Shown: positions 7,516 through 16,222 of the stretch, piece by piece
Numbering within the stretch: the stretch's first letter is position 1
Layout of the letters: the number at the start of each line of letters is the position of its first letter
From: an uncultured Prevotellaceae bacterium
GTDB lineage: Bacteria; Bacteroidota; Bacteroidia; Bacteroidales; Bacteroidaceae
Assembly (NCBI GenBank): GCA_947307015.1
Contig: CAMZHV010000020.1
Location: 1 to 42,530, forward strand
Direction: 5' to 3'
Length of the DNA: 42,530 bases
Notes under the pieces: model-generated
Databases searched by the model: none
Told to the model about the DNA's origin: nothing
The model's input: only the letters and a program-made list of their open reading frames with translations
Program-made: the position numbers and the translations under genes

Positions 7516-10500
7516 AAACGACCACCGCCGGGGCCACCGAAGCCACCACCGCCGCCTCCGAAGCCTCCACGATTGCCGCCGCTGCCGCCGCGAGGTCCGC
7601 GTTCACCGCCTTCACTATCACCTTCTTCGCGGTTGCGGTTGCGTTCGCGGTTGCCGCCGACATTACGGCCGCCGAAAAGGTTGAAGCGGTAGGTAAAGGA
7701 GAGCATGACGTAGGAGGTGATGCGCTCGCTGTCGGAGTCGGTGCGCGAGGTGGCGCTGATACTGCGGTTGACCATGTCGCGCTGACGAAGAATGTCATTC
7801 CAGCGCAGGGTGAGGATGGCCTGGCGACGCTGGAGGAAACTGTAGGTGGCTTGGGCATTCCATATCCACTGGTTGGTGTTCATGACTTCGTCGGCGTAAC
7901 CACGACGGCTGTTCTGGTTGATGTCAGTGCTGAGGTTGAGGCCGAACCAGAAGTTCCAGTGTGCACTCAAACCGTAGGAGAAACTGTAATGGCTGAGGTC
8001 GGTGGCTGCCGTGTTGGTGGAGACGGAAGCATTGTAAGCAAAGTTGCCGTGAAGGTTGACCTCAAGGGTGTTCTTGTAATAGGCTAAGCCGTCCTCGGAC
8101 TCCTCATCCTCGTAGGTGGCACGACTGTCGAACTCGTCGCGGAAGGTGAAGCGGAGGCCTTCGCTAAAGTTGTTGGACGTGGTGGAAATGTCCACGGTGG
8201 CGTGCTCTTCGCTGCGATAGACGTAGCCCTTGGCAAGGGTGTGGCTGTAGGCTGTGCGGCTGTTGACGCGGAAACGCTGATCCTTGAATGCCGTGTTGAA
8301 GTTGAAGTTGGCGCCGGCGTTCCAGTTGCCACTGATATTCACGGGCATGGTCACGCGCCCGCCCGTCACCTCGTTGTATTCCGTGCGGTTCGTGGTGGCG
8401 TTCTGCGTGGTACGGAAATTGGCGTTGAAGTTGTAGGTGCGCTGTGCATCGGGGATGCTGAGGCGCCATTCTGCATTGGCTCCGTGCGTGAAGGAGGGCT
8501 TCAACTCGGGATTACCGAGGCGAATGGCCAGCGGGTTGGCATTGGAGAGGGTGTCGGGGATCAGGTCGGTGATGCTCGGTTGTCCGCTCTGTCCGTTGTA
8601 GCGCGCCTCGATCTGATGCTGGCGAGTGAAGCGGTAGCGGAAATTGAGTGTCGGCGACCAGTTGACGACGGTACGCGAGAGATCGTAGTGCTTCCAGCCC
8701 TTCGTGTAGTCAACATTGTTGACTTGTGGCTGCAGGTTGAAGCCGATGTTCAGGCGCATTTTGGAGTCGACGAGGCGGTATTGCAGGCGTAGGTCGTGGT
8801 TCTGATAGCGGTTCACGGTGTAGTTGCACTGCGCGGTGTCAGGTGTGGCGAGGTCGAGGTGACCATCATAACCGCTGATACCAAGGCCATAATAATCGAC
8901 ATACGGATCGAAGATGCTGGCTACGGTGCGGTCGCGGTCGTTGAAGCGGTAGCTGTAGTTGTACGAGAACTGCAGGAACTGCCCTGTGCCGATGGGCTCA
9001 GTATAAGAGAAGCGGGCAGAGATGTTGCGTCCCACGTTGCGCGAGTCGTCGTATTGTATCTTATGATAGACGCTGTCGCCGCCAGTGAGGGCGAGGATTT
9101 GGTAGTAGTCGATCTGCGAATAGCTGCTGCTGTTGCCGTCGTTGTTGTTGAGGCCGCCGTTGACATTGAAAGTGATGTTGCGACCGGGCTTGCGCAGGCG
9201 ACGGTTGAACTGTACAGAGAGCGAGGCCGAGAGGGCGTCGCTGGCGTTGCGGTTGGCACCGAGGTTGTGGTTGACGGTGATGGCGCGGAGGGCGGGAGAG
9301 ATCCCGACGGCGATGCCGTCGGGTACGCTAAAGGCGGCGAGGGGATTGTCGGTGATGGCGTAGGGGTCGTCGTTGAAGGTGGCGCTTTCGCTGTTGCTGT
9401 GACTGCGGTTGCCGTTGATGTTGAACTGCGGGCGCAAAAGTATGTTGGTCATCGTGTCGGGCTTCCATTCGATGCGCCAGTTGGTGTCGAAGTTATTGCT
9501 ATGGCTGCCGTTGCTGCTGCTGCGGTTGCTGTAGGCGGCGTTGCGGTTCTCGAAGTTTTGGCTGTTGCTCCACGAACTGCCTGTTGATTGGTTGAAACGT
9601 CCCGAGGCACCGCCGTTGAGCTCCAACTTGTCCCATTCGAGGTTGAGGCTGGCGGCCACGTCCTGTGTCTCCTGCATACCGCTGCCACGCGTGTTGTCGG
9701 CGTTGGCCACGATGCCTGCCTTTTGTCTGTCGAGGAAGCGATAAACGTCGCCGTGCCCGTTGTAGCGATTCTCGGTGCCGTAGCCTCCGGTGACACGTCC
9801 GAACCATCCGCGTCGCTTGTCCTTCTTGATTTCGAGGTCGAGCACGGTCTGCTCCTCGCCGTCGTCGATGCCTGTGATGCGTGCCAAATCGCTCTGTTTG
9901 TCGTAGGCCTTCACCTTATCGACGATTTCAGCGGGAATGTTCTTGAGCACGAGCTGTTGGTTGTTGCCAAAGAACTCCTTGCCATCAACGAGTATCTGCT
10001 TGACCTCCTTGCCATTGTGCGTAATTTTTCCATTCTCATCGATGACGATGCCCGGCAGTTTCTTGATCAACTCTTCGACCATAGAGCCTGGCGGAAGGGC
10101 GAAGGCTGCGGCGTTGTACATTACGGTGTCATCGACGATGGTCATTTCTGGCAGTTTGCCCTCGACGACAGCCTCCTGCATCAGCGTAGCATCTTCTTTC
10201 ATCAAGATGTCATTGACTTTCTTGTTGCCACCCTTGCCTGTGAGGTTCAAGGCGAACGACTGCGTCTTGAACCCGATGAACGACACCTTCAATGTGTACT
10301 TGCCAACGGGCACACCTGGTATCATAAATTGTCCACTCTCTGTTGTTTGGCGCCCAGCGACCGTCTTACCTGTGGAATCGTTGACCACCACGCTGGCACC
10401 TGGGAGGCCCTTCAATGTGGAACTCTCGTAAACTGTGCCGCGAACATTAAACCATTGTGCGGCGATGGGTTCGGAATGAAAAAAGATGGCGATGAGCGTC

Positions 10501-10535
10501 AATGCCATCGCCATGAGTGTTTGTCGTGTTGTCAT
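7512..10535 (-). CDS. Large outer-membrane beta-barrel protein with carboxypeptidase-regulatory domain and Gly/Arg-rich tail
   Basis: 1,007 residues. Signal peptide about 1-26 (ends SEPIAAQ); residues about 30-115 a carboxypeptidase-regulatory-like beta-sandwich (VRGTVYESSTLKGLPGASVVV); about 120-240 a plug-like domain (LPGIVIDENGKITHNGKEVK, ILVDGKEFFG); about 250-960 a large barrel with many alternating aromatic strands. This is the architecture of TonB-dependent-receptor relatives in Bacteroidetes (outer membrane beta-barrel family). After the expected terminal strand (SFTYRFNLFGG) there is an unusual tail of about 50 residues rich in Gly, Arg and Asn, ending GGPGGGRF. Ligand is unknown; no SusD partner is adjacent. 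It lies 90 bases downstream of the transglutaminase gene and is probably cotranscribed with it. Confidence 0.85.
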   Translation of the reverse strand: MTTRQTLMAMALTLIAIFFHSEPIAAQWFNVRGTVYESSTLKGLPGASVVVNDSTGKTVAGRQTTESGQFMIPGVPVGKYTLKVSFIGFKTQSFALNLTGKGGNKKVNDILMKEDATLMQEAVVEGKLPEMTIVDDTVMYNAAAFALPPGSMVEELIKKLPGIVIDENGKITHNGKEVKQILVDGKEFFGNNQQLVLKNIPAEIVDKVKAYDKQSDLARITGIDDGEEQTVLDLEIKKDKRRGWFGRVTGGYGTENRYNGHGDVYRFLDRQKAGIVANADNTRGSGMQETQDVAASLNLEWDKLELNGGASGRFNQSTGSSWSNSQNFENRNAAYSNRSSSNGSHSNNFDTNWRIEWKPDTMTNILLRPQFNINGNRSHSNSESATFNDDPYAITDNPLAAFSVPDGIAVGISPALRAITVNHNLGANRNASDALSASLSVQFNRRLRKPGRNITFNVNGGLNNNDGNSSSYSQIDYYQILALTGGDSVYHKIQYDDSRNVGRNISARFSYTEPIGTGQFLQFSYNYSYRFNDRDRTVASIFDPYVDYYGLGISGYDGHLDLATPDTAQCNYTVNRYQNHDLRLQYRLVDSKMRLNIGFNLQPQVNNVDYTKGWKHYDLSRTVVNWSPTLNFRYRFTRQHQIEARYNGQSGQPSITDLIPDTLSNANPLAIRLGNPELKPSFTHGANAEWRLSIPDAQRTYNFNANFRTTQNATTNRTEYNEVTGGRVTMPVNISGNWNAGANFNFNTAFKDQRFRVNSRTAYSHTLAKGYVYRSEEHATVDISTTSNNFSEGLRFTFRDEFDSRATYEDEESEDGLAYYKNTLEVNLHGNFAYNASVSTNTAATDLSHYSFSYGLSAHWNFWFGLNLSTDINQNSRRGYADEVMNTNQWIWNAQATYSFLQRRQAILTLRWNDILRQRDMVNRSISATSRTDSDSERITSYVMLSFTYRFNLFGGRNVGGNRERNRNREEGDSEGGERGPRGGSGGNRGGFGGGGGGFGGPGGGRF

Positions 10536-10625
10536 CGGATGCTTTCAGAGCGGGTTGGCTCTTCTATGACCCGACTTCCACGAAATGGTTTAATGCAATC
10601 GCAATTTATTTCCCATCTTCCACAA

Positions 10626-13145
10626 TTATTTCAACTGTTGGATGACTTTGAGCATTTGGTCGCCGAGGCCGATGGTGTAACCCTGCTGTACGAAGACGAC
10701 GCGGTTGAAGCTGTCGGCGATGACAAAGATCGGAAGGGAGGAGGTGGGGAGGTGGAGCTGCGCGATGAGCTCGTCGCGGATGGTACCATCGATATCTGCG
10801 CCCCAGACGACTGTGGTGGGGATATTTTCATATTCCTTGAAATTGAAGCGACTGGCGGAGGCAGGGCTGTCAAAAAGGAGGATGAACTTGCGGTTCCAGG
10901 CGTTGAAACCGTCGGCCACGCGAGCGATATCTCGTAAGGTGTGGTTTGAAGGCTCATGGTTGGGCGCGATGAGGCCGAGGGCGTAGTAACCACGTCCGGT
11001 GGTGGAGAGCAGAGACGTTGGAGCGGGGAGGGTGACATCTGAGGAGTTGGGGGAGACGGCGAGGAAAGTACCGTCCGCAGACAGGGGTTGATAGAGGTCT
11101 TCGGCGTTGAGGGAACCGAGGACGGCGATGGTGCCGGGCTGCTCACGAAGGGAGAATGTGGCACTGGTGGTGAGGCCGGGAACGACGGTAATAGCTTGCA
11201 TTTCAGCCAGTACGCTGCCGTCGGCAAGGCGGGTGCCTGTGGTGAGGACGTATGTGCCAGCGTCGAGGTCTACGCCCGTGGCGAAGGTGTTTTGCACAGT
11301 GGCCTCTTCAGGATAGGTGAGGAGCTGCAAGCGGGCGTCGTCATCAAGGCGGGAGAGGGTGAAATGGGTGTAATACTGCGCGTCGGGGACGAAACGGGTG
11401 GGATGATAGAGGAGGATGAGGCGGCCTTTGGCGGCGTTGGAAGGCGATGGCTCTGTGGTCGTAGCATCATCAAACGTTACATCCTGCCAGAGCGTGTCGA
11501 AGTATTGGACTTTTCCGTCGATTTCGTTGATGCGGGCGGGGATGCTGAGGGCACGGCAGGCTGCGACGAAGAATATGTTGCGACCCAGACGGTCGGCGGT
11601 GCGCGAGCGGAGGACGGCGAGGGGAGTCATGCGGAGACGCTGCGGGTTTTGGCCGTCGATGATGGTGAGGCTGTCGCGCGTCCAGGCAATGAGACGTCGG
11701 ATATCGAAGCCGGAGAGGGCGGCGCGGAGGGGAGCTTTAAACGGGGTGAGGCGTTCGCGCTCAATACGGGGAGAGAGGAGATAGGAACGTTCTATGTCTG
11801 TGAGCGCCACATCGTGACCAGCATGATCTGCCGGGAGGTTGTCGAGGAGAACGTCGAGAGTGATGTCCTGCAAATCCTTGTCAGGAAGGACAGCGATAAG
11901 CTGCTCGGCGAGTGCTTGCTGACCGAGGGTGGCTGCGCTATCGAGGAAAGCGGTGATGACCGCGTGATTGCCACGGCTGCGCTGGTCGGTCATGGTGGCT
12001 TCATAGGCGTGGCGAATGCTGTCTTCGACGGCAAGGCGGCGGTCGTTCTCAGCGCGCTGTTCGGGAGTGACGGCTGGTAGGGCACCGCTGGCAGGCGGTG
12101 GGGTGATGTCTAAAGCGAGTTGAGGCTGGAGTGTTGAGAGCGGAGCGTCGAAGGCGCTGAGGCGGAGGGTGATGGCACTGTCGGCAGGTAGTGTAGCCGT
12201 GCGGAAGGCGAGGAGCGAGGGGGAAGCGGTGACCCAGAGTAGTAGGGTACCATGGCCTGAGGTGAGGGAGGCACGGCCCTGAGCATCAGTAGTCTTGCGT
12301 GCTACGGTGTAGAACTCGGCATAATTGTAGATCTTGAACTCCACAGTGGCATCAGGTACAGGGCGGTCGAGGCTGTCGACAACGGTGACAGTGAGACGCG
12401 TAGAGGGGGCGTAGTGGTCGATGACGTTGATCTCGGTAAGGGCGTACTCGCGACCGACGACCTCTTCGGGACCGTCATAGTTGCCGAAGACCTTGGTGTG
12501 CATGAGCATACCGCGCGAGGCGCTCTCGTTGAACCATCCGAGGTCGAGGATGGGCTCGGGTTCGCAAGCGCCGAGGAAATGCCACTGTCCGTCGGCCCAC
12601 GCTTCAACCCAAGCGTGGTTGTCGTCGGTGTGTGCCCAGCGCGGCGTGTAAACTTGGCGGGCGGGTATACCTACGGTGCGGAGAGCGGCGACGAGAAGCA
12701 CGGACTCCTCACCACAGCGGCCGTAGGCGGTGCGTACGGTGGAGACGGGGCCAAGGGTGCGGGCGCTGGTGGGACGGTAGGTGACGTGCTCGTGACACCA
12801 GTGGTTGACTTCGAGGATAGCTTCGATCATGCTGAGATCGCGGACGCGGTCGCGTAGCTCAGTATAGTAACGCTGGCGGAAGTCGTCGAGGTCTTCGTTG
12901 TTGACGCGCGGCGGCAGCACGAAATGGCGGAACTCGCGTTCGGGGACAATCTTCCCCCAAGGCAGCTCGGCGCGTGCCGTGACGGCGGCCTCGACTTGTG
13001 CGCGGTAGTAAGCGCTGTCGAGCTCGAGACGGTCGGCGAGCGACATATTATCATAAAGGAAGAGGAGATAATTCTCCTCTTCATGCGTGTTGTGACACGC
13101 CATCAATGCGATGGCTGCCAACAGGATAAGTGCTGTTTTCTTCAT
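10626..13145 (-). CDS. Transglutaminase-like lipoprotein with C-terminal thioredoxin-like domain
   Basis: 839 residues. Lipobox ALMAC with lipidated Cys17, so anchored in an envelope membrane. A transglutaminase/papain-like core spans about residues 105-200: nucleophile Cys144 (GRCGEES), His177 (DDNHAWVEAW), then GACEPEP where the third catalytic acid is expected. A carboxypeptidase-like beta-sandwich follows (about 245-325: TVVDSLDRPVPDATVEFKIY). The last about 100 residues (KFILLFDSPASA, then SLPIFVIADSFNRVVFVQQG) resemble a thioredoxin fold but have no CxxC motif. Likely a periplasmic protein-processing or cross-linking enzyme or a peptidase; substrate unknown. It stands 99 bases after the SnoaL-like gene and 90 before the barrel gene, consistent with one operon. 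Confidence 0.82.
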   Translation of the reverse strand: MKKTALILLAAIALMACHNTHEEENYLLFLYDNMSLADRLELDSAYYRAQVEAAVTARAELPWGKIVPEREFRHFVLPPRVNNEDLDDFRQRYYTELRDRVRDLSMIEAILEVNHWCHEHVTYRPTSARTLGPVSTVRTAYGRCGEESVLLVAALRTVGIPARQVYTPRWAHTDDNHAWVEAWADGQWHFLGACEPEPILDLGWFNESASRGMLMHTKVFGNYDGPEEVVGREYALTEINVIDHYAPSTRLTVTVVDSLDRPVPDATVEFKIYNYAEFYTVARKTTDAQGRASLTSGHGTLLLWVTASPSLLAFRTATLPADSAITLRLSAFDAPLSTLQPQLALDITPPPASGALPAVTPEQRAENDRRLAVEDSIRHAYEATMTDQRSRGNHAVITAFLDSAATLGQQALAEQLIAVLPDKDLQDITLDVLLDNLPADHAGHDVALTDIERSYLLSPRIERERLTPFKAPLRAALSGFDIRRLIAWTRDSLTIIDGQNPQRLRMTPLAVLRSRTADRLGRNIFFVAACRALSIPARINEIDGKVQYFDTLWQDVTFDDATTTEPSPSNAAKGRLILLYHPTRFVPDAQYYTHFTLSRLDDDARLQLLTYPEEATVQNTFATGVDLDAGTYVLTTGTRLADGSVLAEMQAITVVPGLTTSATFSLREQPGTIAVLGSLNAEDLYQPLSADGTFLAVSPNSSDVTLPAPTSLLSTTGRGYYALGLIAPNHEPSNHTLRDIARVADGFNAWNRKFILLFDSPASASRFNFKEYENIPTTVVWGADIDGTIRDELIAQLHLPTSSLPIFVIADSFNRVVFVQQGYTIGLGDQMLKVIQQLK

Positions 13146-13244
13146 AGGACAAATGGGCGGCGACCATGCCGCCGCCTACGGAGAAAGGATGGTTGAGAGA
13201 AATGTGAGCTTGCAGCTGAGCAAGAACAGATGTAGGATGTGGAT

Positions 13245-13742
13245 TTATCCGTTCTGGAGCCAATGGTCGGCTTCTTCGTAGAGCTGTGTGATGTATTCGG
13301 GGCGCGTCTGTCCGGGCAGCGTCTCAAGGATGGTGGTGCAGTCAATGATGTACCACTCGCCATTGATGCGGTGGAGCTTGTAGATGTACTGCGAGTCGGC
13401 TGTCTGACTGAACGTGGCGCCAGCCACTTCGACCTTGACGGGGAACGTGGTGTCCATGATGGCAACGGCACGGTTGCCGTGAGGCCATACGAGTGTGGAA
13501 TGAATGTGGTAGGAGATATAGTCGGTGCGTGCTGCGAGCGCTTCGGCAAATTCCTTGGCTGTGCCCTCGAACCACGATGCCTTGACGTGAGCGTCGGTGT
13601 CGTAGCAGGTGAGCATCTCGTCCCATAGCTGGTTGTCGCGGGCGAAACGCTCGAAGGTGAGGAGTCGGCGCACGGCTTCCTTCTCGCGTCGTGCTTCAAG
13701 GGCTGTGTGGACGGGTCTCTTGAGGATGAGGTTAGTGTTCAT
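13245..13742 (-). CDS. SnoaL-like / NTF2-fold protein
   Basis: 165 residues, no signal peptide, so cytoplasmic. The pattern RRLLTFERFARDNQLWDEML, CYDTDAHVKASWFEG, then HIHSTLVWPHGNRAVAIMDT and GEWYIIDCTTI is that of the SnoaL-like cone-fold family (ketosteroid isomerase/NTF2 superfamily), whose members are enzymes or small-molecule binders; function cannot be narrowed. It is the first gene of the minus-strand set ending at 7512. A -7 box lies 40 bases upstream. Confidence 0.75.
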   Translation of the reverse strand: MNTNLILKRPVHTALEARREKEAVRRLLTFERFARDNQLWDEMLTCYDTDAHVKASWFEGTAKEFAEALAARTDYISYHIHSTLVWPHGNRAVAIMDTTFPVKVEVAGATFSQTADSQYIYKLHRINGEWYIIDCTTILETLPGQTRPEYITQLYEEADHWLQNG

Positions 13743-13781
13743 AAATGGGTAGATGATTATACTTTTTTGCTATTTCAGATG

Positions 13782-13789
13782 CAAAGATA
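13782..13789 (-). promoter_or_regulatory. -7 box upstream of the SnoaL-like gene
   Basis: On the minus strand TATCTTTG matches TAnnTTTG, 40 bases before the start codon. No good TTTG is seen at the -33 position. Confidence 0.55.
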
Positions 13790-13848
13790 CAGCTTTCTTG
13801 CATTCGTTGTTCTATTTCGGCGAAAGATTTGCTTTTTTTAAGAATTAA

Positions 13849-13864
13849 CCCCTGTCAGCAGGGG
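13849..13864 (-). terminator. Terminator of ppiD (minus strand)
   Basis: CCCCTG, loop of 4, CAGGGG (13849-13864) lies about 70 bases downstream of the ppiD stop; on the minus strand it is followed by TTAATTCTT. A second, longer pairing of CCCCTGTCAGC with GCTGGCAGGGG (to about 13878) is possible, and a CGCGCGC/GCGCGCG inverted repeat lies just before it (13890-13920). Confidence 0.55.
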
Positions 13865-13889
13865 ACGCTGGCAGGGGCTTTGGGGTTGG

Positions 13890-13920
13890 CGCGCGCGTAC
13901 CTTATTATATTATGCGCGCG
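13890..13920. repeat. GC-alternating inverted repeat
   Basis: CGCGCGCGTA (13890-13899) and TATGCGCGCG (13911-13920) form an inverted repeat with one mismatch around an AT-rich loop. The alternating CG arms could adopt cruciform or Z-form DNA; it lies just after the ppiD stop. Confidence 0.5.
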
Positions 13921-13932
13921 TGAGCTATGTGC

Positions 13933-16092
13933 TTAATAGAAGATGTAGCGATTGTCCTTGACGTTGGCTTTCTCCATGAGCTCGGAGGTGTAGCGCGAGG
14001 AGGCGCGGATGCCTTGGTTGATAATCTGCACCTTGGCGTTTTGCTTGGAGATGTCGTCGAACTCTGCGTTGGTGTTCTCCTCGCCAGTAACCTGGAAGGC
14101 GAAGACACCGGCGTTACCCTTGATACCCTTGGCGAACTGACCCTTGGCGGTCTTGGCGATGGCACCGCTGAGGGCGGGCTCGCTGCTGCCAATGGACTGC
14201 AGGAAGACGGGAGCATTGAAGGTGACGTGCTTGATAGTGTCGACGGAAAGGGCGCCCTGAATCTTAGCTACGGCAGCGAGGTTGTTGCAAGCCTCCATCT
14301 TCTCCTGAAGCATGGCAGCCTTCTTGTCGCGCTCAATCTCGCTCTGGAGGTAATCCTTCACGCTCTCGAGGTTGCGGTACTGCTCGTTGTTCTTGCCAGT
14401 GAGCATGACCACGAGGAGGTGATCGTTGTTGCCACAGGTGTAGATGTCGGAGATTTCACCAACCTTGGTGTCCTCGTTGAAAATCCAGCGGAAGGCCTCA
14501 CGTGTGGAGCTGAGACCAGCCACGTTGTGCTCGGTGCTGAACATACCTTCGCGTGTCTGAACCATATAACCGCTCTTAGTGGCGTTGGCCTCGATCTCCT
14601 CAATGGTCTTGTTGGTTGCTATGAACTGCGAGAAGTCGTTGAAGGTCTTGTTGAACGTATCGTTGGAGAAGTCGATAGGACGCTTCACGACAGCAACGTT
14701 GTACTTGTTTACGAAGTTCTTACGGTCGATGACGCGGAGGATAGCAATGCCCGTGCCGATCTTGACCTGCTGCGTGGTTCCAACGGCCTGATTGCAGATG
14801 GCGTTGATGAACTTCTGGTTGTTCTCATCGAGGATGGCTGTCTCGTACTGAGCAGAGGTGAGCCATGTCTCTTCGCCTGTCTGGTTGTACTTACGTGCGA
14901 TGCTGTCGAAAGGCACGCCGGCGTTGAGGGCTGTCATGATGCTGTCGGCGGTCTTCTGTGCAGCAGCCTCGTCGATACCGCCAACACCAATCTGACGGAA
15001 GAGCACGGAGTCGGGCATGGAAGCCTTGGCGATGACGCGGATGATGTTCTGCGTGTTGTCTGAAGCATTGAGGTAGGGACCCTTCTGTGTGCCGACGGCG
15101 ATGGAGTCAAGCTCCTTAGCGATGTCAGAGGGGAGGGCAGCGGGACGCACGGCCATAGCGTTGTAAGCTACGGTGCTGCCGCTCTTGCGGATGATGTTGG
15201 CGAAGTCGGCATCCTCGGCCTGCATCTGCTCTGCCACTTCCTGCATCTCGGCTAAGATCTCTTCGCGGTCAGCCTTACTGGCGGTGATGGCGACGTCGAT
15301 GTATTTGATGTCGCGCATGGGATCGGAGATGCGGAAGAGATTCTTCATTTCATTGTATTTCGTCTTGAACTCCTGCTCTTCGATCTTCACCTCTTCCTTA
15401 ATGCTGGAGTAGGGAAGTGTGGCGAGGAGAACGTCCTTCTCAGCGCTCTGACCCTTGAAGAAGTTGAGTGTGTTGACGGGATTGGGGATGAAGCTCTTGG
15501 TGAGCAAAGCCTGATACTTGCTGGCAAGAGTTTGCTGACGGATGTTCTTTTCAACGAACGTCCAGAAATTGTAGAGCTGATTGTAGTAAGCGAGCGCCTC
15601 GGCGGGCTGACCCGGCTGATCCTTCACAGCCTTGTACTGTGTGAGGAACTGGTTGAGTTGCTCAATGTCGAAAGCACCTGTCTGCTGGTTGACGAAAGGT
15701 GTCTGGGCGAGCATGGGGTTCTGACCGTTCTTGATAATCTGCTGCATCTCGGCATCGGTGACGGTGAGGCCGAGCTCACCAGCTTCGTGTTCGAGGATCT
15801 GGTTCTGTACGTAGGTGCTCCACACTTGGTCTCGCACTTGTTGCATCTGCTCTTCGGTGAGGTTGTCGCTTCCGGAGCTGAACTTGATGACGTCGACGTA
15901 CTCATCGACGAGTTTGTTGTACTCCGTGATGTTGATTGTGTTACCGAACACTTCACCGATGCGCTGGTGGCTCTCGGCGCGGGTGGAGGAGAGCGAGCGA
16001 ACGCCTTCCTCGGCGATGAAAGCAAAGAGTGCGAGACCCACGAAAAGGATCAGCAAAGCACCTCTGTTTCTAATCTTCTGTAATGTTGCCAT
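13933..16092 (-). CDS. ppiD: PpiD/SurA-type periplasmic chaperone (peptidyl-prolyl isomerase)
   Basis: 719 residues. A short cytoplasmic start, one membrane helix (about 11-29, ALLILFVGLALFAFIAEEG), then a SurA-like N-terminal chaperone domain (about 40-200) and a central parvulin-like region (about 340-460, containing NAGVPFDSIARKYNQTG, characteristic of rotamase domains). PpiD-type proteins help newly exported proteins fold near the Sec translocon. It ends the minus-strand envelope cluster, 130 bases after the CNNM/CorC gene, with its own probable promoter in the gap. Length is typical for Bacteroidetes members. Confidence 0.88.
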   Translation of the reverse strand: MATLQKIRNRGALLILFVGLALFAFIAEEGVRSLSSTRAESHQRIGEVFGNTINITEYNKLVDEYVDVIKFSSGSDNLTEEQMQQVRDQVWSTYVQNQILEHEAGELGLTVTDAEMQQIIKNGQNPMLAQTPFVNQQTGAFDIEQLNQFLTQYKAVKDQPGQPAEALAYYNQLYNFWTFVEKNIRQQTLASKYQALLTKSFIPNPVNTLNFFKGQSAEKDVLLATLPYSSIKEEVKIEEQEFKTKYNEMKNLFRISDPMRDIKYIDVAITASKADREEILAEMQEVAEQMQAEDADFANIIRKSGSTVAYNAMAVRPAALPSDIAKELDSIAVGTQKGPYLNASDNTQNIIRVIAKASMPDSVLFRQIGVGGIDEAAAQKTADSIMTALNAGVPFDSIARKYNQTGEETWLTSAQYETAILDENNQKFINAICNQAVGTTQQVKIGTGIAILRVIDRKNFVNKYNVAVVKRPIDFSNDTFNKTFNDFSQFIATNKTIEEIEANATKSGYMVQTREGMFSTEHNVAGLSSTREAFRWIFNEDTKVGEISDIYTCGNNDHLLVVMLTGKNNEQYRNLESVKDYLQSEIERDKKAAMLQEKMEACNNLAAVAKIQGALSVDTIKHVTFNAPVFLQSIGSSEPALSGAIAKTAKGQFAKGIKGNAGVFAFQVTGEENTNAEFDDISKQNAKVQIINQGIRASSRYTSELMEKANVKDNRYIFY

Positions 16093-16139
16093 TTGTTGTT
16101 TTTGTTATTATTTTTTGTGATTATTGTTCAAAAAGCGTG

Positions 16140-16147
16140 CGAAGGTA
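16140..16147 (-). promoter_or_regulatory. -7 box upstream of ppiD
   Basis: TACCTTCG on the minus strand, one base off TAnnTTTG, 47 bases before the ppiD start. The surrounding 130-base gap is AT-rich and holds no gene. Confidence 0.4.
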
Positions 16148-16222
16148 CTAAAAAATCATTAAACAGCCACGCGTTTGGGCTGAAAAATGCAAATTAAACG
16201 TCAAAGATTGATGTAAAAGTGC

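Noticed and set aside
9588..10937. 449-codon open frame on the plus strand, and similar long frames at 8796-9587 and 8202-8792
   Set aside because: They lie opposite the barrel and transglutaminase genes; composition is that of a reverse-complement shadow and no domain is recognisable.
13927..15063. 378-codon plus-strand frame rich in Val/Leu/Gly
   Set aside because: Shadow of ppiD in a GC-biased region.
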